Notes: generated by a model not told the origin, from the sequence alone. Numbered from the stretch's first letter, positions 9,576 through 19,849 are shown. The stretch: 64,000 nt of DNA from Nocardioides limicola (GCF_016827675.1 NZ_JAERJA010000013.1:1-64000), one strand, 5' to 3'. A program made the numbers and translations.

Positions 9576-10118
9576 ATGGCAGCCATGAGCGAGATGCCTG
9601 ACTGGGAACGCGACGCCAAGGACTGGACCTGGGTCCTGGACCAGCCCTGTCCCGAGTGCGGATACGCCGCGGCGACCGTCGCTCCGACGGAGGTCGCCGG
9701 GGCCATCCGAGCCAACGCGGCGGCCTGGGGGCCACCGCTGGCCGGGGCGAACGCGACTCGGCGACCGGCACCGACCATCTGGTCGCCGACGGAGTACGCC
9801 GCCCACGTGCGCGACGTGCACCGGGTCTTCGGCGTCCGGGTGGGGCTGATGCTGGCTCAGGATGACCCGGTGTTCGAGAACTGGGACCAGGACGCCACTG
9901 CGCTGGAGGAGCGCTACGACCGTCAGCGGCCGGCGCAGGTGGCGGCCGAGTTGGTCGAGGCCGCCGAGCAGGTGGCCAGGCAGTACGACGGCGTCCGCGG
10001 TGAGGCGTGGCAGCGCGGCGGCACCCGCAGCAACGGCAGCGGGTTCACGATCGCGAGCCTGGCCCGCTATCACCTGCATGACGTGGTCCATCACCTGTGG
10101 GACGTCAGCGAGAGGTGA
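9576..10118 (+). CDS. DinB-like / mycothiol-transferase-fold protein
   Basis: A 180-residue protein of the four-helix DinB/YfiT type, which in actinobacteria includes mycothiol-dependent enzymes. Helix-borne histidines fit the family's divalent-metal triad: EYAAHVRDVH near residue 75 and YHLHDVVHHLWD near the C-terminus. The N-terminal CPECGYAA stretch is common in this subgroup. Function is not determined by sequence. The start could be ATG 9576 or ATG 9585; the latter has a CACCAT box seven bases upstream, suggesting a leaderless mRNA. It lies immediately before the KstR-like box of the next gene, which therefore probably has its own promoter. Confidence 0.75.
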   Translation: MAAMSEMPDWERDAKDWTWVLDQPCPECGYAAATVAPTEVAGAIRANAAAWGPPLAGANATRRPAPTIWSPTEYAAHVRDVHRVFGVRVGLMLAQDDPVFENWDQDATALEERYDRQRPAQVAAELVEAAEQVARQYDGVRGEAWQRGGTRSNGSGFTIASLARYHLHDVVHHLWDVSER

Positions 10119-10133
10119 CCCCTACCAAGAAAC

Positions 10134-10147
10134 TGAAACGTGTTCTA
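10134..10147. promoter_or_regulatory. KstR-like operator upstream of the luciferase-like oxidoreductase
   Basis: tgaaacgtgttcta fits the published mycobacterial KstR motif TnnAACnnGTTnnA at every fixed position. It overlaps the -10 box of the next gene by two bases, a position suited to repression. Confidence 0.65.
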
Positions 10148-10151
10148 CCAT
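10146..10151 (+). promoter_or_regulatory. -10 box of leaderless transcript (luciferase-like oxidoreductase)
   Basis: TACCAT is seven bases before the ATG at 10159. No Shine-Dalgarno site is present, and the KstR-like box ends inside this hexamer. Confidence 0.55.
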
Positions 10152-10158
10152 CGCTGGC

Positions 10159-11007
10159 ATGCGCAATGGAATCGTCCTGTTCACCAGCGACCGCGGGATT
10201 CGGCCGGCCACTCTGGCCAAGGCGGCCGAGGAGCGTGGCTTCGACACCTTCTATGTCCCCGAGCACACGCATATCCCGGTCAAGCGTGAGGCCGCCCATC
10301 CGGGCACCGGCGATGAGACCCTCCCCGACGACCGCTACATGCGGACCCTGGACCCGTGGATCTCGCTGGCCAGTGCGGCCCAGGTGACCTCGACGATCCG
10401 GCTCTCCACCGCGGTCTGCCTGCCGGTGGAGTCCGACCCGATCACGCTGGCCAAGTCGATCGCCACCCTGGACCACCTCTCCGGTGGCCGGGTGACCATC
10501 GGCGCCGGCTTCGGGTGGAACACCGACGAGCTTGCCGACCACCACGTCCCGGCCGCCAAGAGGCGCACCGTGCTCAAGGAGTACGTCGAAGCGATGCGGG
10601 CGCTGTGGACGCAGGAGGAGGCGTCGTACGCTGGGGAGTTCGTCTCCTTCGGCGCTTCCTGGGCGTGGCCGAAGCCGGTGCAGGCGCACATCCCGCTGGT
10701 GATCGGCGCCGGCGGCGGACCGAAGACGTTCCAGTGGATCGCCCGGCACGCCGACGGCTGGATGACCACCCCGCGCGAGGAGGGGATCGGCGACAAGGCT
10801 GCTCGACTCAAGGAGGCATGGGCCGAGGAGGGGCGCAGCGGCCAGCCGGACATTCGGGTGCTGATCGCCGCCAAGCCCACAGCCGAGGACTTCGTCTCCT
10901 GGGAGGCGGCCGGGGCCTCGGAGCTGATCTGGGGTGTGCCGGACGCCGACGAGGCCGGGGTGTTGACCTACCTGGACAAGTTGGCCGGCCGGATGGGTCT
11001 GGGGTGA
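10159..11007 (+). CDS. LLM-class (probably F420-dependent) oxidoreductase
   Basis: A 282-residue luciferase-like monooxygenase-fold protein of the actinobacterial F420-dependent type. Recognisable stretches are RGFDTFYVPEHTHIP, STAVCLPVESDPITLAK, LSGGRVTIGAGFGWN and the C-terminal PLVIGAGGG flavin/F420-phosphate loop. The length matches the compact F420 subfamily (about 280). The substrate is unknown. A KstR-like operator overlapping the promoter suggests control with lipid or steroid catabolism, and related enzymes are often found in such regulons. The start is set by the TACCAT box seven bases upstream and by homology beginning at MRNGIVLFT. Confidence 0.87.
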   Translation: MRNGIVLFTSDRGIRPATLAKAAEERGFDTFYVPEHTHIPVKREAAHPGTGDETLPDDRYMRTLDPWISLASAAQVTSTIRLSTAVCLPVESDPITLAKSIATLDHLSGGRVTIGAGFGWNTDELADHHVPAAKRRTVLKEYVEAMRALWTQEEASYAGEFVSFGASWAWPKPVQAHIPLVIGAGGGPKTFQWIARHADGWMTTPREEGIGDKAARLKEAWAEEGRSGQPDIRVLIAAKPTAEDFVSWEAAGASELIWGVPDADEAGVLTYLDKLAGRMGLG

Positions 11008-11045
11008 CGTGGCCACCTGTCGAGACGCCCCACTTTACAAAAAGT

Positions 11046-11059
11046 AGAACCTGTTCCAT
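11046..11059. promoter_or_regulatory. KstR-like operator, distal site of the ABC operon
   Basis: tagaacctgttcca matches TnnAACnnGTTnnA fully. It lies 193 bases before the lipoprotein start, in the otherwise empty 244-base gap 11008-11251. Confidence 0.65.
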
Positions 11060-11221
11060 TCTTGGTGATGTGGGTCACGCTGGACACGGCCTGTCTGGAC
11101 GCTCGTCAGGAATGCAGTTCGGACTCTCGGACCGCCGAAACCCCGCACCACAACTGAAGATCGCTCCGCGATCGGGCCCTGTGAACGCCGTCACTCCTCG
11201 GTGCCTCGATCGTTGTCCTGC

Positions 11222-11235
11222 TAGTACGTGTTCTA
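11222..11235. promoter_or_regulatory. KstR-like operator, proximal site of the ABC operon
   Basis: tagtacgtgttcta differs from the KstR motif at one fixed position. It sits within a ctag...ctag palindrome (11221-11236), just before the ggaggg Shine-Dalgarno site of the ABC binding protein. Confidence 0.55.
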
Positions 11236-11251
11236 GGTTCCGGAGGGCCGG

Positions 11252-12790
11252 ATGAACCATCTGTCCAAGGCGGCTCGTCGCCGTCGGTACGCCGCTGGCG
11301 TTGCCGTGTTGAGTTGTGCGCTGGTGCTGGCTGCCTGCGGCTCTCGACTCGACCCCAACGACGTGGCTGCGGTGCACGGTCAACCGGGTGCGAACCCCGG
11401 CGTCGGCCAGCCGGGTGAGGCGCCCGTCGACCCCGGTGCGCCCGTAGACCCCGGCACCCCGGGTGACCCCGGTGACGAGGGCGGCGCCGGTGGCGACGAC
11501 CAGCCCAGCGGCGGCGACGGTGGTGTCTCCGGTGGCGGTGCCCCCGGAGCCGGCGGCGGGAACACCGGCGGCGGCGGTGGCGGCGGCGGGAACACCGGCG
11601 GCGGCGGCGGCGGCGGTGGCGGCGGCGGTGGCGGTGGCGGCGGTGCCGCGGGCAGCTGCGACGGCTTCAAGAACGGCCCCGGGATCACCGACTCCACGAT
11701 CACCATCGCCAATGTGAGCGACATCTCCGGCCCGGTGCCCGGCCTCTTCGAGGCCGCCCAGGACGCGGTCCGCGCCTACGTGGCCTACTTCAACGCCACC
11801 AGCGACATCTGCGGCCGCAAGCTGGCTCTGGAGACCTACGACAGCCGCACCGACGCCGGTGCCGACCAGCAGGGCTACGCCAACGCCTGCAGCAAGGCCT
11901 TCGCGGGCGTCGGCTCCATGTCCGCCTTCGACTCCGGTGGCGCCTCGACCACCACCAACTGCGGGCTGCCCGACATCCGGGCCTCGATCGTCACCAAGGC
12001 CAGGGCCACCTGTGCCACCTGCTACGGCATGTTGCCGGTCAACCCGAACCAGTTCCACAACACCTTGCCGGACTACATGAAGAAGCTCTCCCCCCAGGGC
12101 TCCCAGAATGCCGGCTTCCTCTACCTCAACGCCGGCGCCGCCGCGGAGAACGCGCGGGTCCAGCACGAGGCGATGACCAAGCGCGGGATGAAGTTCACCG
12201 TCTTCCAGAGCATCGACGTGGCCGAGTTCAACTACTCGCCGTACGTGCAGGAGCTGAAGAGCAAGAACGTCGGTGTGGTGCAGTTCATCGGCGCCTACCA
12301 GCAGGCTGCTCGACTCGCTCAGGCGATGCACCAGCAGGGCTACAAGCCCGACGTCTACGTCCTCGACCCGGCCGCCTACGACCAGAAGTACATCCAGGCC
12401 GCGGGAGCCGGCGGTGAGAACACCGTGCTGTTCATCCCGTTCGTCCCGTTCGAGGAGGCCTCCTCGAGCCAGGAGATGCAGCTCTACCTGCAGTGGCTGC
12501 GTCAGGTGAAGCCGGGCGCGACGTCGGACTTCACCGGTGTCTTCGCCTGGTCGGCCGCCAAGCTCTTCACCGAGCGGGCCCGTGCGTTGGGTGGGAAGCT
12601 CAACCGGGCGTCGATGATCGCCGAGCTCAAGAAGGTGGACAAGTGGACCGCCAACGGCCTCCACGCACCGCAGCCTGTGGGTGCCAAGAACACCGGCGAC
12701 TGCTATCGGTTCGTGAGGGTCAAGGGCGGCAAGTTCGTGGCTGACGGTGGTCGTCAGTACCAGTGCAACGGAGTGACGAGGATCGGCTGA
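11252..12790 (+). CDS. ABC transporter substrate-binding lipoprotein (Leu/branched-chain-type periplasmic-binding fold)
   Basis: A 512-residue lipoprotein. The basic N-terminus and hydrophobic stretch end in the lipobox LAAC with Cys29. Residues ~45-135 are a Pro-rich then Gly-rich linker, with long glycine runs encoded by near-perfect ggcggcggt repeats. The type I periplasmic-binding domain of the LivJ/amide-binding family follows (NVSDISGPVPG, DSRTDAGADQQGYANAC, YGMLPVNPNQFHN, VYVLDPAAYDQKY). Several cysteines in the binding domain are unusual. It heads an operon with permease and two ATPases, and two KstR-like sites lie upstream. The ligand is inferred to be hydrophobic, not a branched-chain amino acid. 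Shine-Dalgarno ggaggg precedes the ATG. Confidence 0.87.
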   Translation: MNHLSKAARRRRYAAGVAVLSCALVLAACGSRLDPNDVAAVHGQPGANPGVGQPGEAPVDPGAPVDPGTPGDPGDEGGAGGDDQPSGGDGGVSGGGAPGAGGGNTGGGGGGGGNTGGGGGGGGGGGGGGGGAAGSCDGFKNGPGITDSTITIANVSDISGPVPGLFEAAQDAVRAYVAYFNATSDICGRKLALETYDSRTDAGADQQGYANACSKAFAGVGSMSAFDSGGASTTTNCGLPDIRASIVTKARATCATCYGMLPVNPNQFHNTLPDYMKKLSPQGSQNAGFLYLNAGAAAENARVQHEAMTKRGMKFTVFQSIDVAEFNYSPYVQELKSKNVGVVQFIGAYQQAARLAQAMHQQGYKPDVYVLDPAAYDQKYIQAAGAGGENTVLFIPFVPFEEASSSQEMQLYLQWLRQVKPGATSDFTGVFAWSAAKLFTERARALGGKLNRASMIAELKKVDKWTANGLHAPQPVGAKNTGDCYRFVRVKGGKFVADGGRQYQCNGVTRIG

Positions 12791-14732
12791 TGACCTCCCT
12801 GCTCGCCTTCACGGTGCTGGGCCTGTTCACCGGAGCCGCCTACTCGATCGCGGCCAGCGGCCTGGTGCTCACCTACGCCACCACCCGGGTCTTCAACATC
12901 GCGCACGGCGCGATGGGCATGGTGATGGCCTTCACCTTCTGGGACCTCGCCTACCGGCAGGGCATCCCCACCCCGGTGGCGCTGTTCCTGGTGCTCTTCG
13001 TGATCGCCCCGGCGATGGGCTGGTTCGTGCAGCGGGTGATGATGCGCGGCCTCGGCGAGGCCCCGGTCAGCGTCTCGCTGGTGGTCTCGGTCGGTCTGTT
13101 CGTCGGACTCATCGGACTCGCCCAGCAGGTGTGGCCGCCGGCCGCGCGGACGGTGCAGCCGTTCTTCGGCGAGGCCTCGATCTCGATCTTCGGCGTGGTC
13201 GTCACCGCGCACCAGCTGATCACCATCGGCCTGGCCGCGGTGGTGGCCGGGATGCTCTACCTGCTGCTGAACCGGACCCGGATCGGCACCGCGATGCGGG
13301 CCTCCGTGGACAACCACCAGTTGTTGCAGCTCTACGGCGGCAACCCCGAACGAGTGGCCGCGCTCTCCTGGGCGATCGGAGCCTCGCTCGCCGCGTTGGC
13401 CGGCATCCTGCTGACCCCGGTGATCGGCCTCGACTACTTCGAGCTCACCCTGCTGGTCATCAACGCCTACGCCGCCGCGATGCTCGGCCGGCTCAAGAGC
13501 CTGCCGATGACCTTCGTCGGCGCCATGTCGCTGGGCGTGCTCCAGTCCTATGCGGTGGCCTACCTGCCCAGCTCCGGCCAACTCGCCGGCCTGCGTGCGG
13601 TGGTGCCCGCGATCTTCTTGATGGTCATCATCATCGCGCTGCCCCAGGCGCAACTGCGGATCGGCCAGGTCAAGGGATTGGTGTCGGTCCCGGTGCCGTC
13701 GCTGCGCCGGTCGTTGCTCACCGCGGTCGGGGCCGTCTTCCTGGCGCTCGCCGTCACCGTGGGTCTCTCCGACGCCAACCTGCTGCTGGCCGGCACTGCG
13801 GCGACGTACGCGATCGTGATGCTCTCGCTGGTGCTGCTGACCGGCTACGGCGGCCACCTGTCGCTGTCCCAGTTCACCTTCGCCGGCGTCGGTGCCGTCG
13901 CCTACATCCAGTTGGGCAGCGCGAACCTCTTCGGTGTCTTCATGGCCGCGGTCATCGCCGCGCTGGTCGGTGCCCTGGTGGCGCTGCCGGTGCTCCGGCT
14001 GACCGGTCTCTACCTGGCGCTGAGCACTCTGGCCTTCGCGGTGGTGATGGACAAGTTGGTGTTCCAGGCCGACTTCGCCTTCTCCACCGACGGGTTCCTG
14101 GAGGCCGAACGGCTCTCGGTGCTCGGCGTCGTCATCACCAACGACACGTCGTACGTGATGCTGATGATCCTGGCCTTCCTCGCTGTCGGCATCACGGTGC
14201 TCGCCGTGCGCCGCGGCCCGGTGGGCCGGATCCTGATCGCGATGCGCGACAGCCCCGCAGCCTGCGGCACCCTGGGGCTGGACCAGCGTTGGTTCCGCGT
14301 GGCGCTCTTCGGTGCCTCGGCCGGCATCGCCGGCCTGGCCGGCGCCCTGTTCGCCAGCATGCGTGGCACCATCGCTGCCGCCGAGTTCAACGTCCTGGCC
14401 AGCCTGCCGCTGCTGCTGATCGCGGTCGTCTGTGGCGTCACCTCCGTGACCGGGGCGGCGTTCGGTGGCATCCTGTTGATGCTGATGCCGGTGGTGAGCT
14501 CCAGCAACCCGGGCCTAGCCGGCCTCGTCTTCGCGGTCGTCGGCTTCGGAGCGGTGGCGCTGGGCCGGAACCCCAACGGTCTGGCCAGCCTCGGCTTCCT
14601 GGCCGGGCGCAAGGTGTGGGGCAGGTACGGCGATCGGTTGCCGATCTGGACCGCAGAGGACGTGCCGCCGGCCCAGACCGGCCCGTCCCAGACCGATCCG
14701 CCGCAGGCCCGACCCGAGGAGGTGACCACCCG

Positions 14733-14736
<4 letters not shown>
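12790..14736 (+). CDS. Fused ABC transporter permease (LivH-LivM fusion)
   Basis: A 648-residue polytopic membrane protein combining two BPD_transp_2 permease domains. The N-terminal half is LivH-like (VLTYATTRVFNIAHGAMGM; GLDYFELTLLVINAYAAAMLGRL). The C-terminal half is LivM-like (GYGGHLSLSQFTFAGVGA; RILIAMRDSPAACGTLGL). Usually these are two genes. The C-terminus is a short Pro/Gln-rich cytoplasmic tail. ATG 12790 overlaps the TGA of the binding-protein gene, and the 3' end overlaps the next ATG, so translation is coupled along the operon. Together with the two ATPases it should form an importer of the hydrophobic-amino-acid-transporter (HAAT) class. Confidence 0.92.
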
Positions 14737-15587
<851 letters not shown>

Positions 15588-15589
15588 CC

Positions 15590-16297
15590 ATGAGCGTGCC
15601 GATCCTGGAGGTCGTCGACGTCCACGCGGCGTACGGGCGCATCGAGGTGCTGCGGGGCGTCGACCTGCGGGTGCCCCGGGGCAGCGTGATGGCGTTGCTG
15701 GGCCCCAACGGCGGCGGCAAGAGCACGCTGCTGAAGGTGATCAGCGGTCAGATGGAGGTCACCTCCGGCGACGTCCACCTCGGTGGCGTCAACGTCAGTG
15801 GGGCCAAGCCGGCCGAGCTGGCGCGCCTGGGCCTGTGCACCATCCCCGAGGGTCGCAGCGTCTTCCCGAACCTCACCGTCGAGGAGAACCTGCTGCTGAT
15901 GTCGTATGCCGGTGTCCCCGCGGAGCAGGTCCTCGAGACCGCCTTCGGCTACTTCCCGCGGCTCGAGCAGCGACGCGATCAGCTTGCCGGCACGATGTCC
16001 GGCGGCGAGCAGCAGATGCTGGCGATGTCGCGGGCGCTGGCCTCGGACCCGGCGCTGCTGCTGCTGGACGAGCTCTCCATGGGACTGGCGCCGTTGATCG
16101 TGGAGGAGCTCTACGAGACCGTCGGACAGATCGCCCAGTCCGGGGTGTCGATCCTGTGCATCGAACAGTTCGCCAAGACGGCCCTGGCCGTCTCCGACTA
16201 CGCGGCCGTGATGGTCGGGGGACGGGTGATCGCCTCCGGCGAGCCCGATGAGATCAATGAGAGCATGGCCGACGTCATGCTGGGAGGTGCCGCATGA
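15590..16297 (+). CDS. ABC transporter ATP-binding protein (LivF-like)
   Basis: A 235-residue ATPase of the second HAAT type. Walker A is GPNGGGKSTLL, the Q-loop region is TIPEGRSVFPNLTVEENL, and the signature GTMSGGEQQMLAMSRAL is canonical. Walker B is LLLLDELSMGLAP, with Leu in place of the Pro of 'DEPS', which is common in LivF. The switch region reads LCIEQF, with Gln in place of the usual His. It is the partner of the preceding LivG-like ATPase. The ATG of the following secreted-protein gene overlaps its stop. Confidence 0.93.
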   Translation: MSVPILEVVDVHAAYGRIEVLRGVDLRVPRGSVMALLGPNGGGKSTLLKVISGQMEVTSGDVHLGGVNVSGAKPAELARLGLCTIPEGRSVFPNLTVEENLLLMSYAGVPAEQVLETAFGYFPRLEQRRDQLAGTMSGGEQQMLAMSRALASDPALLLLDELSMGLAPLIVEELYETVGQIAQSGVSILCIEQFAKTALAVSDYAAVMVGGRVIASGEPDEINESMADVMLGGAA

Positions 16298-17952
16298 GAC
16301 GGATTCTTGCCACGCTGGCTGCCGGGGGGATGACGGTGCTCGCCGTCCCGCTGCTCGCTGCCGGACCGGCCTCGGCAGAGCCGACGTACGGCGGATTCCA
16401 GGCCGAGGCCTGGGCCACGCCGGTGCGCATCGAGCTCTATGAACCGACGATCCCGATTCCGGTCGACCCGGGCAAGCCGGAGCTCGACTTCAACCTCTCC
16501 TTCACCCGCACGCGTGGGCAGACCGGTCAGCTCTCCAGCCTGGGCAGCTGGATGTGGCCCGGCGACGGAGTGGGTCAGGGCTTCGCGACCTTCGGCGCCG
16601 AGCTGGGGCTCCCGGAGGCGTTGACTGCCGACGGCTACCCGATCCAGGTCAACGCGCTGCAGCCAGGCGGGAACGGCAACGAGCGTCAGGAGCCGTTCCC
16701 CGGCGCCGTGATGCGTGCTCAGGCCAGTGACTCCGAGGCCCGCGCCCAGGCCGGCTGGTCCACGGCCGGCGAGATCGGCGAGGGCAATGGTGGTGGCGGC
16801 GATGCTCCCGGCGGCCCTGGTGGCCTGGGCGACATCCTGGACAATCTGGGCGGGCTGCTCGACCCCGGCCAGCTCGGCACGCTGCTCGACCTGCCGCTGC
16901 TCGGCGGAGGGAACTCTGCCGGCCTCGGTGCCGGGCTGAGCCAGCGCGTGGCCGGTCTGGCCACCGCAGAGGACTCGATGCCCGGGCTGCCTGACGGACT
17001 CGACCTGCTGATCGAACTGGGCGGGATGAGTTCGACCAGCCGGATCACGCTCGGTGACGAGGACGTGACCAGCGTTGCTCGCAGTGCCCTGGGCGACGTC
17101 TCGCTGCTCGGCGGACTGATCAAGCTGGAAGGGATCACCACGGTTGCGCGGGCCATCGGCACCGAGGGTGACGCCCGCGCCAGCAGCAACGCCGAGGTCG
17201 GTGCCATCTATCTGGCCGGCCAGAAGTTGGCCTTCGACGACGAGGGCGCGGTCGCGGGCGGCCAGAAGTTCGTCTTCCCCGGCCTGCCGGTCGAGGCCAG
17301 CGATGCGCTGAGGCAACTCGGCATCTCCATCACTCTGCCCACCGCCACGCGGCAGGTGGACGGGATGCGCGGCACTGCGGCCAGCGAGGCGGTGCGGATC
17401 GAGATCGACACGGTCACCGTCAAGAGCCTGCTGGGCCTGTTGCCGCTGGCCGACGTGCTCGGTCTGCTGCCCCCGGAGCTGGGCGAGTTGCGGACCCTGC
17501 TGGACACCATCATCAACCTGGGACCCAAGGTGGTCATCCGGCTCGGCAACGCGGCCGCCACCACCGAGACCGTGGAGCGGTTCGAGTTCGACTTCGACAA
17601 CAACCCGATCCCCGAGGTCCCCGACCCGGTCGACTCCGGTGACACCGGCGGCGGCGACGCCGGTACCGGTGACGGCGGCGTGCCTACCGAGGTCGACCTC
17701 GGTGACTTCGGTGGCGCCGGCGGCGACGCGGTCGGTGGCGTGCCACCCGGCGCGCTGCCCGACAACCAGATGGTGGCCGGTCCCGGCCTGCCGCCGCTGA
17801 CGACCATCCCCGGTCTGCTCTTCTGGGGTGGCCTGGTGTTCGGCGGTCTCGCCGGTGCCTGGCTGCGCCGGATGGGGCTACTGGTCCTGGGCGGCGGGGC
17901 AGCCTGCGCCCATGGCTGTGAGACCGGACTACCCGACCTTCGTGCGATCTGA
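16294..17952 (+). CDS. Exported, C-terminally membrane-anchored protein of unknown function in the ABC operon
   Basis: I do not recognise a characterised family. The 552-residue product has a Sec signal peptide (TVLAVPLLAAGPASAEPTYGG). A beta-rich extracellular region follows, interrupted by a Gly-rich segment (~165-185) and leucine-rich stretches (LLDPGQLGTLLDLPLLGG; LLGLLPLADVLGLLPPELG). Then come a Gly/Asp-rich linker (~445-490) and one hydrophobic helix near the C-terminus (GLLFWGGLVFGGLAGAWL) followed by Arg residues. It would thus be surface-exposed and tethered. Position inside the operon, with a four-base overlap with the LivF-like gene, implies a role with the importer, for example passing a hydrophobic substrate across the wall. 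That is inference. The last residues hold Cys pairs. Confidence 0.75.
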   Translation: MRRILATLAAGGMTVLAVPLLAAGPASAEPTYGGFQAEAWATPVRIELYEPTIPIPVDPGKPELDFNLSFTRTRGQTGQLSSLGSWMWPGDGVGQGFATFGAELGLPEALTADGYPIQVNALQPGGNGNERQEPFPGAVMRAQASDSEARAQAGWSTAGEIGEGNGGGGDAPGGPGGLGDILDNLGGLLDPGQLGTLLDLPLLGGGNSAGLGAGLSQRVAGLATAEDSMPGLPDGLDLLIELGGMSSTSRITLGDEDVTSVARSALGDVSLLGGLIKLEGITTVARAIGTEGDARASSNAEVGAIYLAGQKLAFDDEGAVAGGQKFVFPGLPVEASDALRQLGISITLPTATRQVDGMRGTAASEAVRIEIDTVTVKSLLGLLPLADVLGLLPPELGELRTLLDTIINLGPKVVIRLGNAAATTETVERFEFDFDNNPIPEVPDPVDSGDTGGGDAGTGDGGVPTEVDLGDFGGAGGDAVGGVPPGALPDNQMVAGPGLPPLTTIPGLLFWGGLVFGGLAGAWLRRMGLLVLGGGAACAHGCETGLPDLRAI

Positions 17953-17964
17953 GTGGAGCAGACG

Positions 17965-18519
17965 ATGACGACTACGACCCAGACCCAGGCCGAGGCCCGG
18001 TTGGCCCTGCTGCCGCGAGCGCAGGGCCGGGATCGCGGCGACGGAGTGGCTCCGCTGCGCGACAACGGGTACCGGCTGGTGCAGGTGGTCCTGTTCTGGG
18101 CCGGGGCAGTGCTGCTGCCCACCGGCCTGGTGGTGATCATCCTGGGCTGGTACGGCGCCGCACACACCCCGTACCAGTACGACCAGCTGTCCTACCTGGT
18201 CTCCGGGGGACTGCTCGGTGTCGGGCTGACCTTCTGCGGCGGGTTCCTCTACTTCGGCGCCTGGCTGGCCCGGATCGCCGCCGACCAGCGTGAGTCGGCC
18301 AAGCGACTGTCGGACACGTTGTTGATGCTGGCCGAGGTGACCTCGCGGGTGGCGTCGGTGAGTGGACCCAAGGAGGTCGCCGGGATCCCGGTGATCGCCG
18401 GCAACGGCACCACCATGCACCGTCGGGACTGCTCCCTGATCGCGCACCGTGAGGACCTGACGCCGGTGCCCGAGGACGAGGCGGGTCACCTCACCGCCTG
18501 CCGCCTCTGCAACCCCTGA
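17965..18519 (+). CDS. Small membrane protein of unknown function, last gene of the ABC operon
   Basis: A 184-residue protein not assigned to a characterised family. Two hydrophobic helices (VVLFWAGAVLLPTGLVVIILGW; LSYLVSGGLLGVGLTFCGGFLYFG) are followed by a cytoplasmic helix (AADQRESAKRLSDTLLMLAEV) and a C-terminal module with MHRRDCSLI and LTACRLCNP. The spaced cysteines and histidine could bind a metal or heme-like group. The ATG at 17965 is preferred over the GTG at 17953 because ggagcaga precedes it. It starts 12 bases after the secreted-protein gene and ends eight bases before the convergent DUF4032 gene, closing the operon. Confidence 0.7.
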   Translation: MTTTTQTQAEARLALLPRAQGRDRGDGVAPLRDNGYRLVQVVLFWAGAVLLPTGLVVIILGWYGAAHTPYQYDQLSYLVSGGLLGVGLTFCGGFLYFGAWLARIAADQRESAKRLSDTLLMLAEVTSRVASVSGPKEVAGIPVIAGNGTTMHRRDCSLIAHREDLTPVPEDEAGHLTACRLCNP

Positions 18520-18526
18520 GACCAGG

Positions 18527-19726
18527 TCAGCCGAAGGCCTCCTCCGGCCGATGCGGGAGCACGTGATCGACCCAGTCCCGGGCGGCGGCGAAGATGTCCA
18601 CCTCGGTGCCGGCGTTCTCCGAGAGCCGCCACCGGTGCTCCAGCACCTCGTGGAACACCTCGGCGGGTTCGAGCTTGCCGCGTGACTCGGCCGGGACCAG
18701 CGCAGTCACCGGCCGGTAGACCTCGGTCAACCACCGTTGGGCCACCACCGGGCGGTCCACGTCGTCGAGTCCATGGGCAGCGGCGTAGGCCGCCAGGTCG
18801 CCGAGCAGTCGTCGGGCCTGGTTCTCCTCCACGTCCATGCCCGTGAGCGCCCGCAGTTGCCGGCAGTGGTGGCCCAACTCGACCACTCGCGGCTGGATCC
18901 GCACGGTCTCACCGTCGAAGTCGGTGACGATGTCCAGTTCGTCGACGTCGAAGCCGAGGCTGCCGAGCCGCTCGATCCGCTGCTCGATGCGCCACATCTC
19001 GTCGGTGGTGAACTCCTCGGCGCCGGTGAGCTCGCGCCACAACTCGTCGTACCGGACCCCGATCAGGTCCACCACCTCGTGGGCCGCCACCTCGGCGTCC
19101 AGGTCCTGGCTGGCCTGCAGGTCCAGCAGCTCCGCGAAGACGTTCTCGCAGGCCACCTCCAGGTCGTGCTGACGAAGCCGGGGGGAGAGGGTCTTGTTGA
19201 GTTCGCCGGTCTCGGCATCCACCAGGTACGCCGCGAACTCGCCGGCGTTGCGCCGGAACAGCACGTTGGACAGCGACACGTCCCCCCAGTAGAAGTCGGC
19301 CAGGTGCAGCCGGACCAGCAACACCACCAGCGCGTCGACCAGTGAGGGGAGGTTCTCCGGGCGCAGACCATGCGCGAAGAGACTGCGGTAGGGCAGCGAG
19401 AACCGCAGATGCTGGGTGAGCAACGCGGCCGGCAGCGGGCTGCCGTCCGCCGCGGTGCGGCCAGCGACGACGCCTTGGGGGACCACCGCGGGCAGCCCCA
19501 TCCGATGCAGGTCCCGCAGGAGTCGGTACTCGGTGAGCGCGACCTGCTCCTCGGTCTCCTTGACCGCATAGATCCGGTCCTTGACCCGGACGATCCGGAC
19601 CACATGCCGGGAGAGCCCGCGGGGCAGCGGGACGAGATGCTTCTCGTCCCAATCCGCCAGGGGCGTCGACCACGGAAGCCGCACGATCGACGGATCCGGG
19701 CGATGCGCCACGATCCGCAGAGCCAC
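18527..19726 (-). CDS. DUF4032 domain-containing protein (kinase-like fold)
   Basis: A 399-residue cytoplasmic protein. The N-terminal half looks like a lipopolysaccharide-kinase-type fold: YAVKETEEQVALTEYRLLRDL (Lys and Glu of a small lobe), HLADFYWGDVSLSNVLFRR (catalytic-loop-like) and AYLVDAETGEL (metal-binding Asp). The C-terminal half is the DUF4032 region. A kinase or small-molecule phosphotransferase activity is plausible but unproven. GTG 19726 with a TAGGGT box seven bases upstream indicates a leaderless mRNA. It diverges from tRNA-Thr. Confidence 0.85.
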   Translation of the reverse strand: MALRIVAHRPDPSIVRLPWSTPLADWDEKHLVPLPRGLSRHVVRIVRVKDRIYAVKETEEQVALTEYRLLRDLHRMGLPAVVPQGVVAGRTAADGSPLPAALLTQHLRFSLPYRSLFAHGLRPENLPSLVDALVVLLVRLHLADFYWGDVSLSNVLFRRNAGEFAAYLVDAETGELNKTLSPRLRQHDLEVACENVFAELLDLQASQDLDAEVAAHEVVDLIGVRYDELWRELTGAEEFTTDEMWRIEQRIERLGSLGFDVDELDIVTDFDGETVRIQPRVVELGHHCRQLRALTGMDVEENQARRLLGDLAAYAAAHGLDDVDRPVVAQRWLTEVYRPVTALVPAESRGKLEPAEVFHEVLEHRWRLSENAGTEVDIFAAARDWVDHVLPHRPEEAFG

Positions 19727-19733
19727 GGTGCCA

Positions 19734-19739
19734 ACCCTA
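19734..19739 (-). promoter_or_regulatory. -10 box of leaderless DUF4032 transcript
   Basis: On the minus strand TAGGGT stands seven bases before the GTG start at 19726, without a Shine-Dalgarno site. Confidence 0.55.
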
Positions 19740-19776
19740 CGACTACGATGTGCTCCGCCGCGCGTGTTGCGGCACT

Positions 19777-19849
19777 GCCGGTGTAGCTCAGTTGGTAGAG
19801 CGCCTCACTTGTAATGAGGATGTCGCGGGTTCGACTCCTGTCACCGGCT
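19777..19849 (+). tRNA. tRNA-Thr (anticodon TGT)
   Basis: The cloverleaf is complete. Acceptor arms are GCCGGTG (19777-19783) and CACCGGC (19842-19848), with discriminator T. The D-arm is gctcagttggtagagc. The anticodon stem cctca/tgagg encloses loop cttgtaa with anticodon TGT, which reads ACA (Thr). The T-arm is gcgggttcgactcctgt. No CCA is encoded. The 3' part is repeated at 23025-23084, which suggests the gene has served as an integration site. Confidence 0.97.

Noticed and set aside
13131..14732. Longer N-terminus for the LivG-like ATPase
   Set aside because: This extension is an Arg/Ala-rich alternative frame of the permease; the ATG at 14733 overlaps the permease stop and begins the homology.
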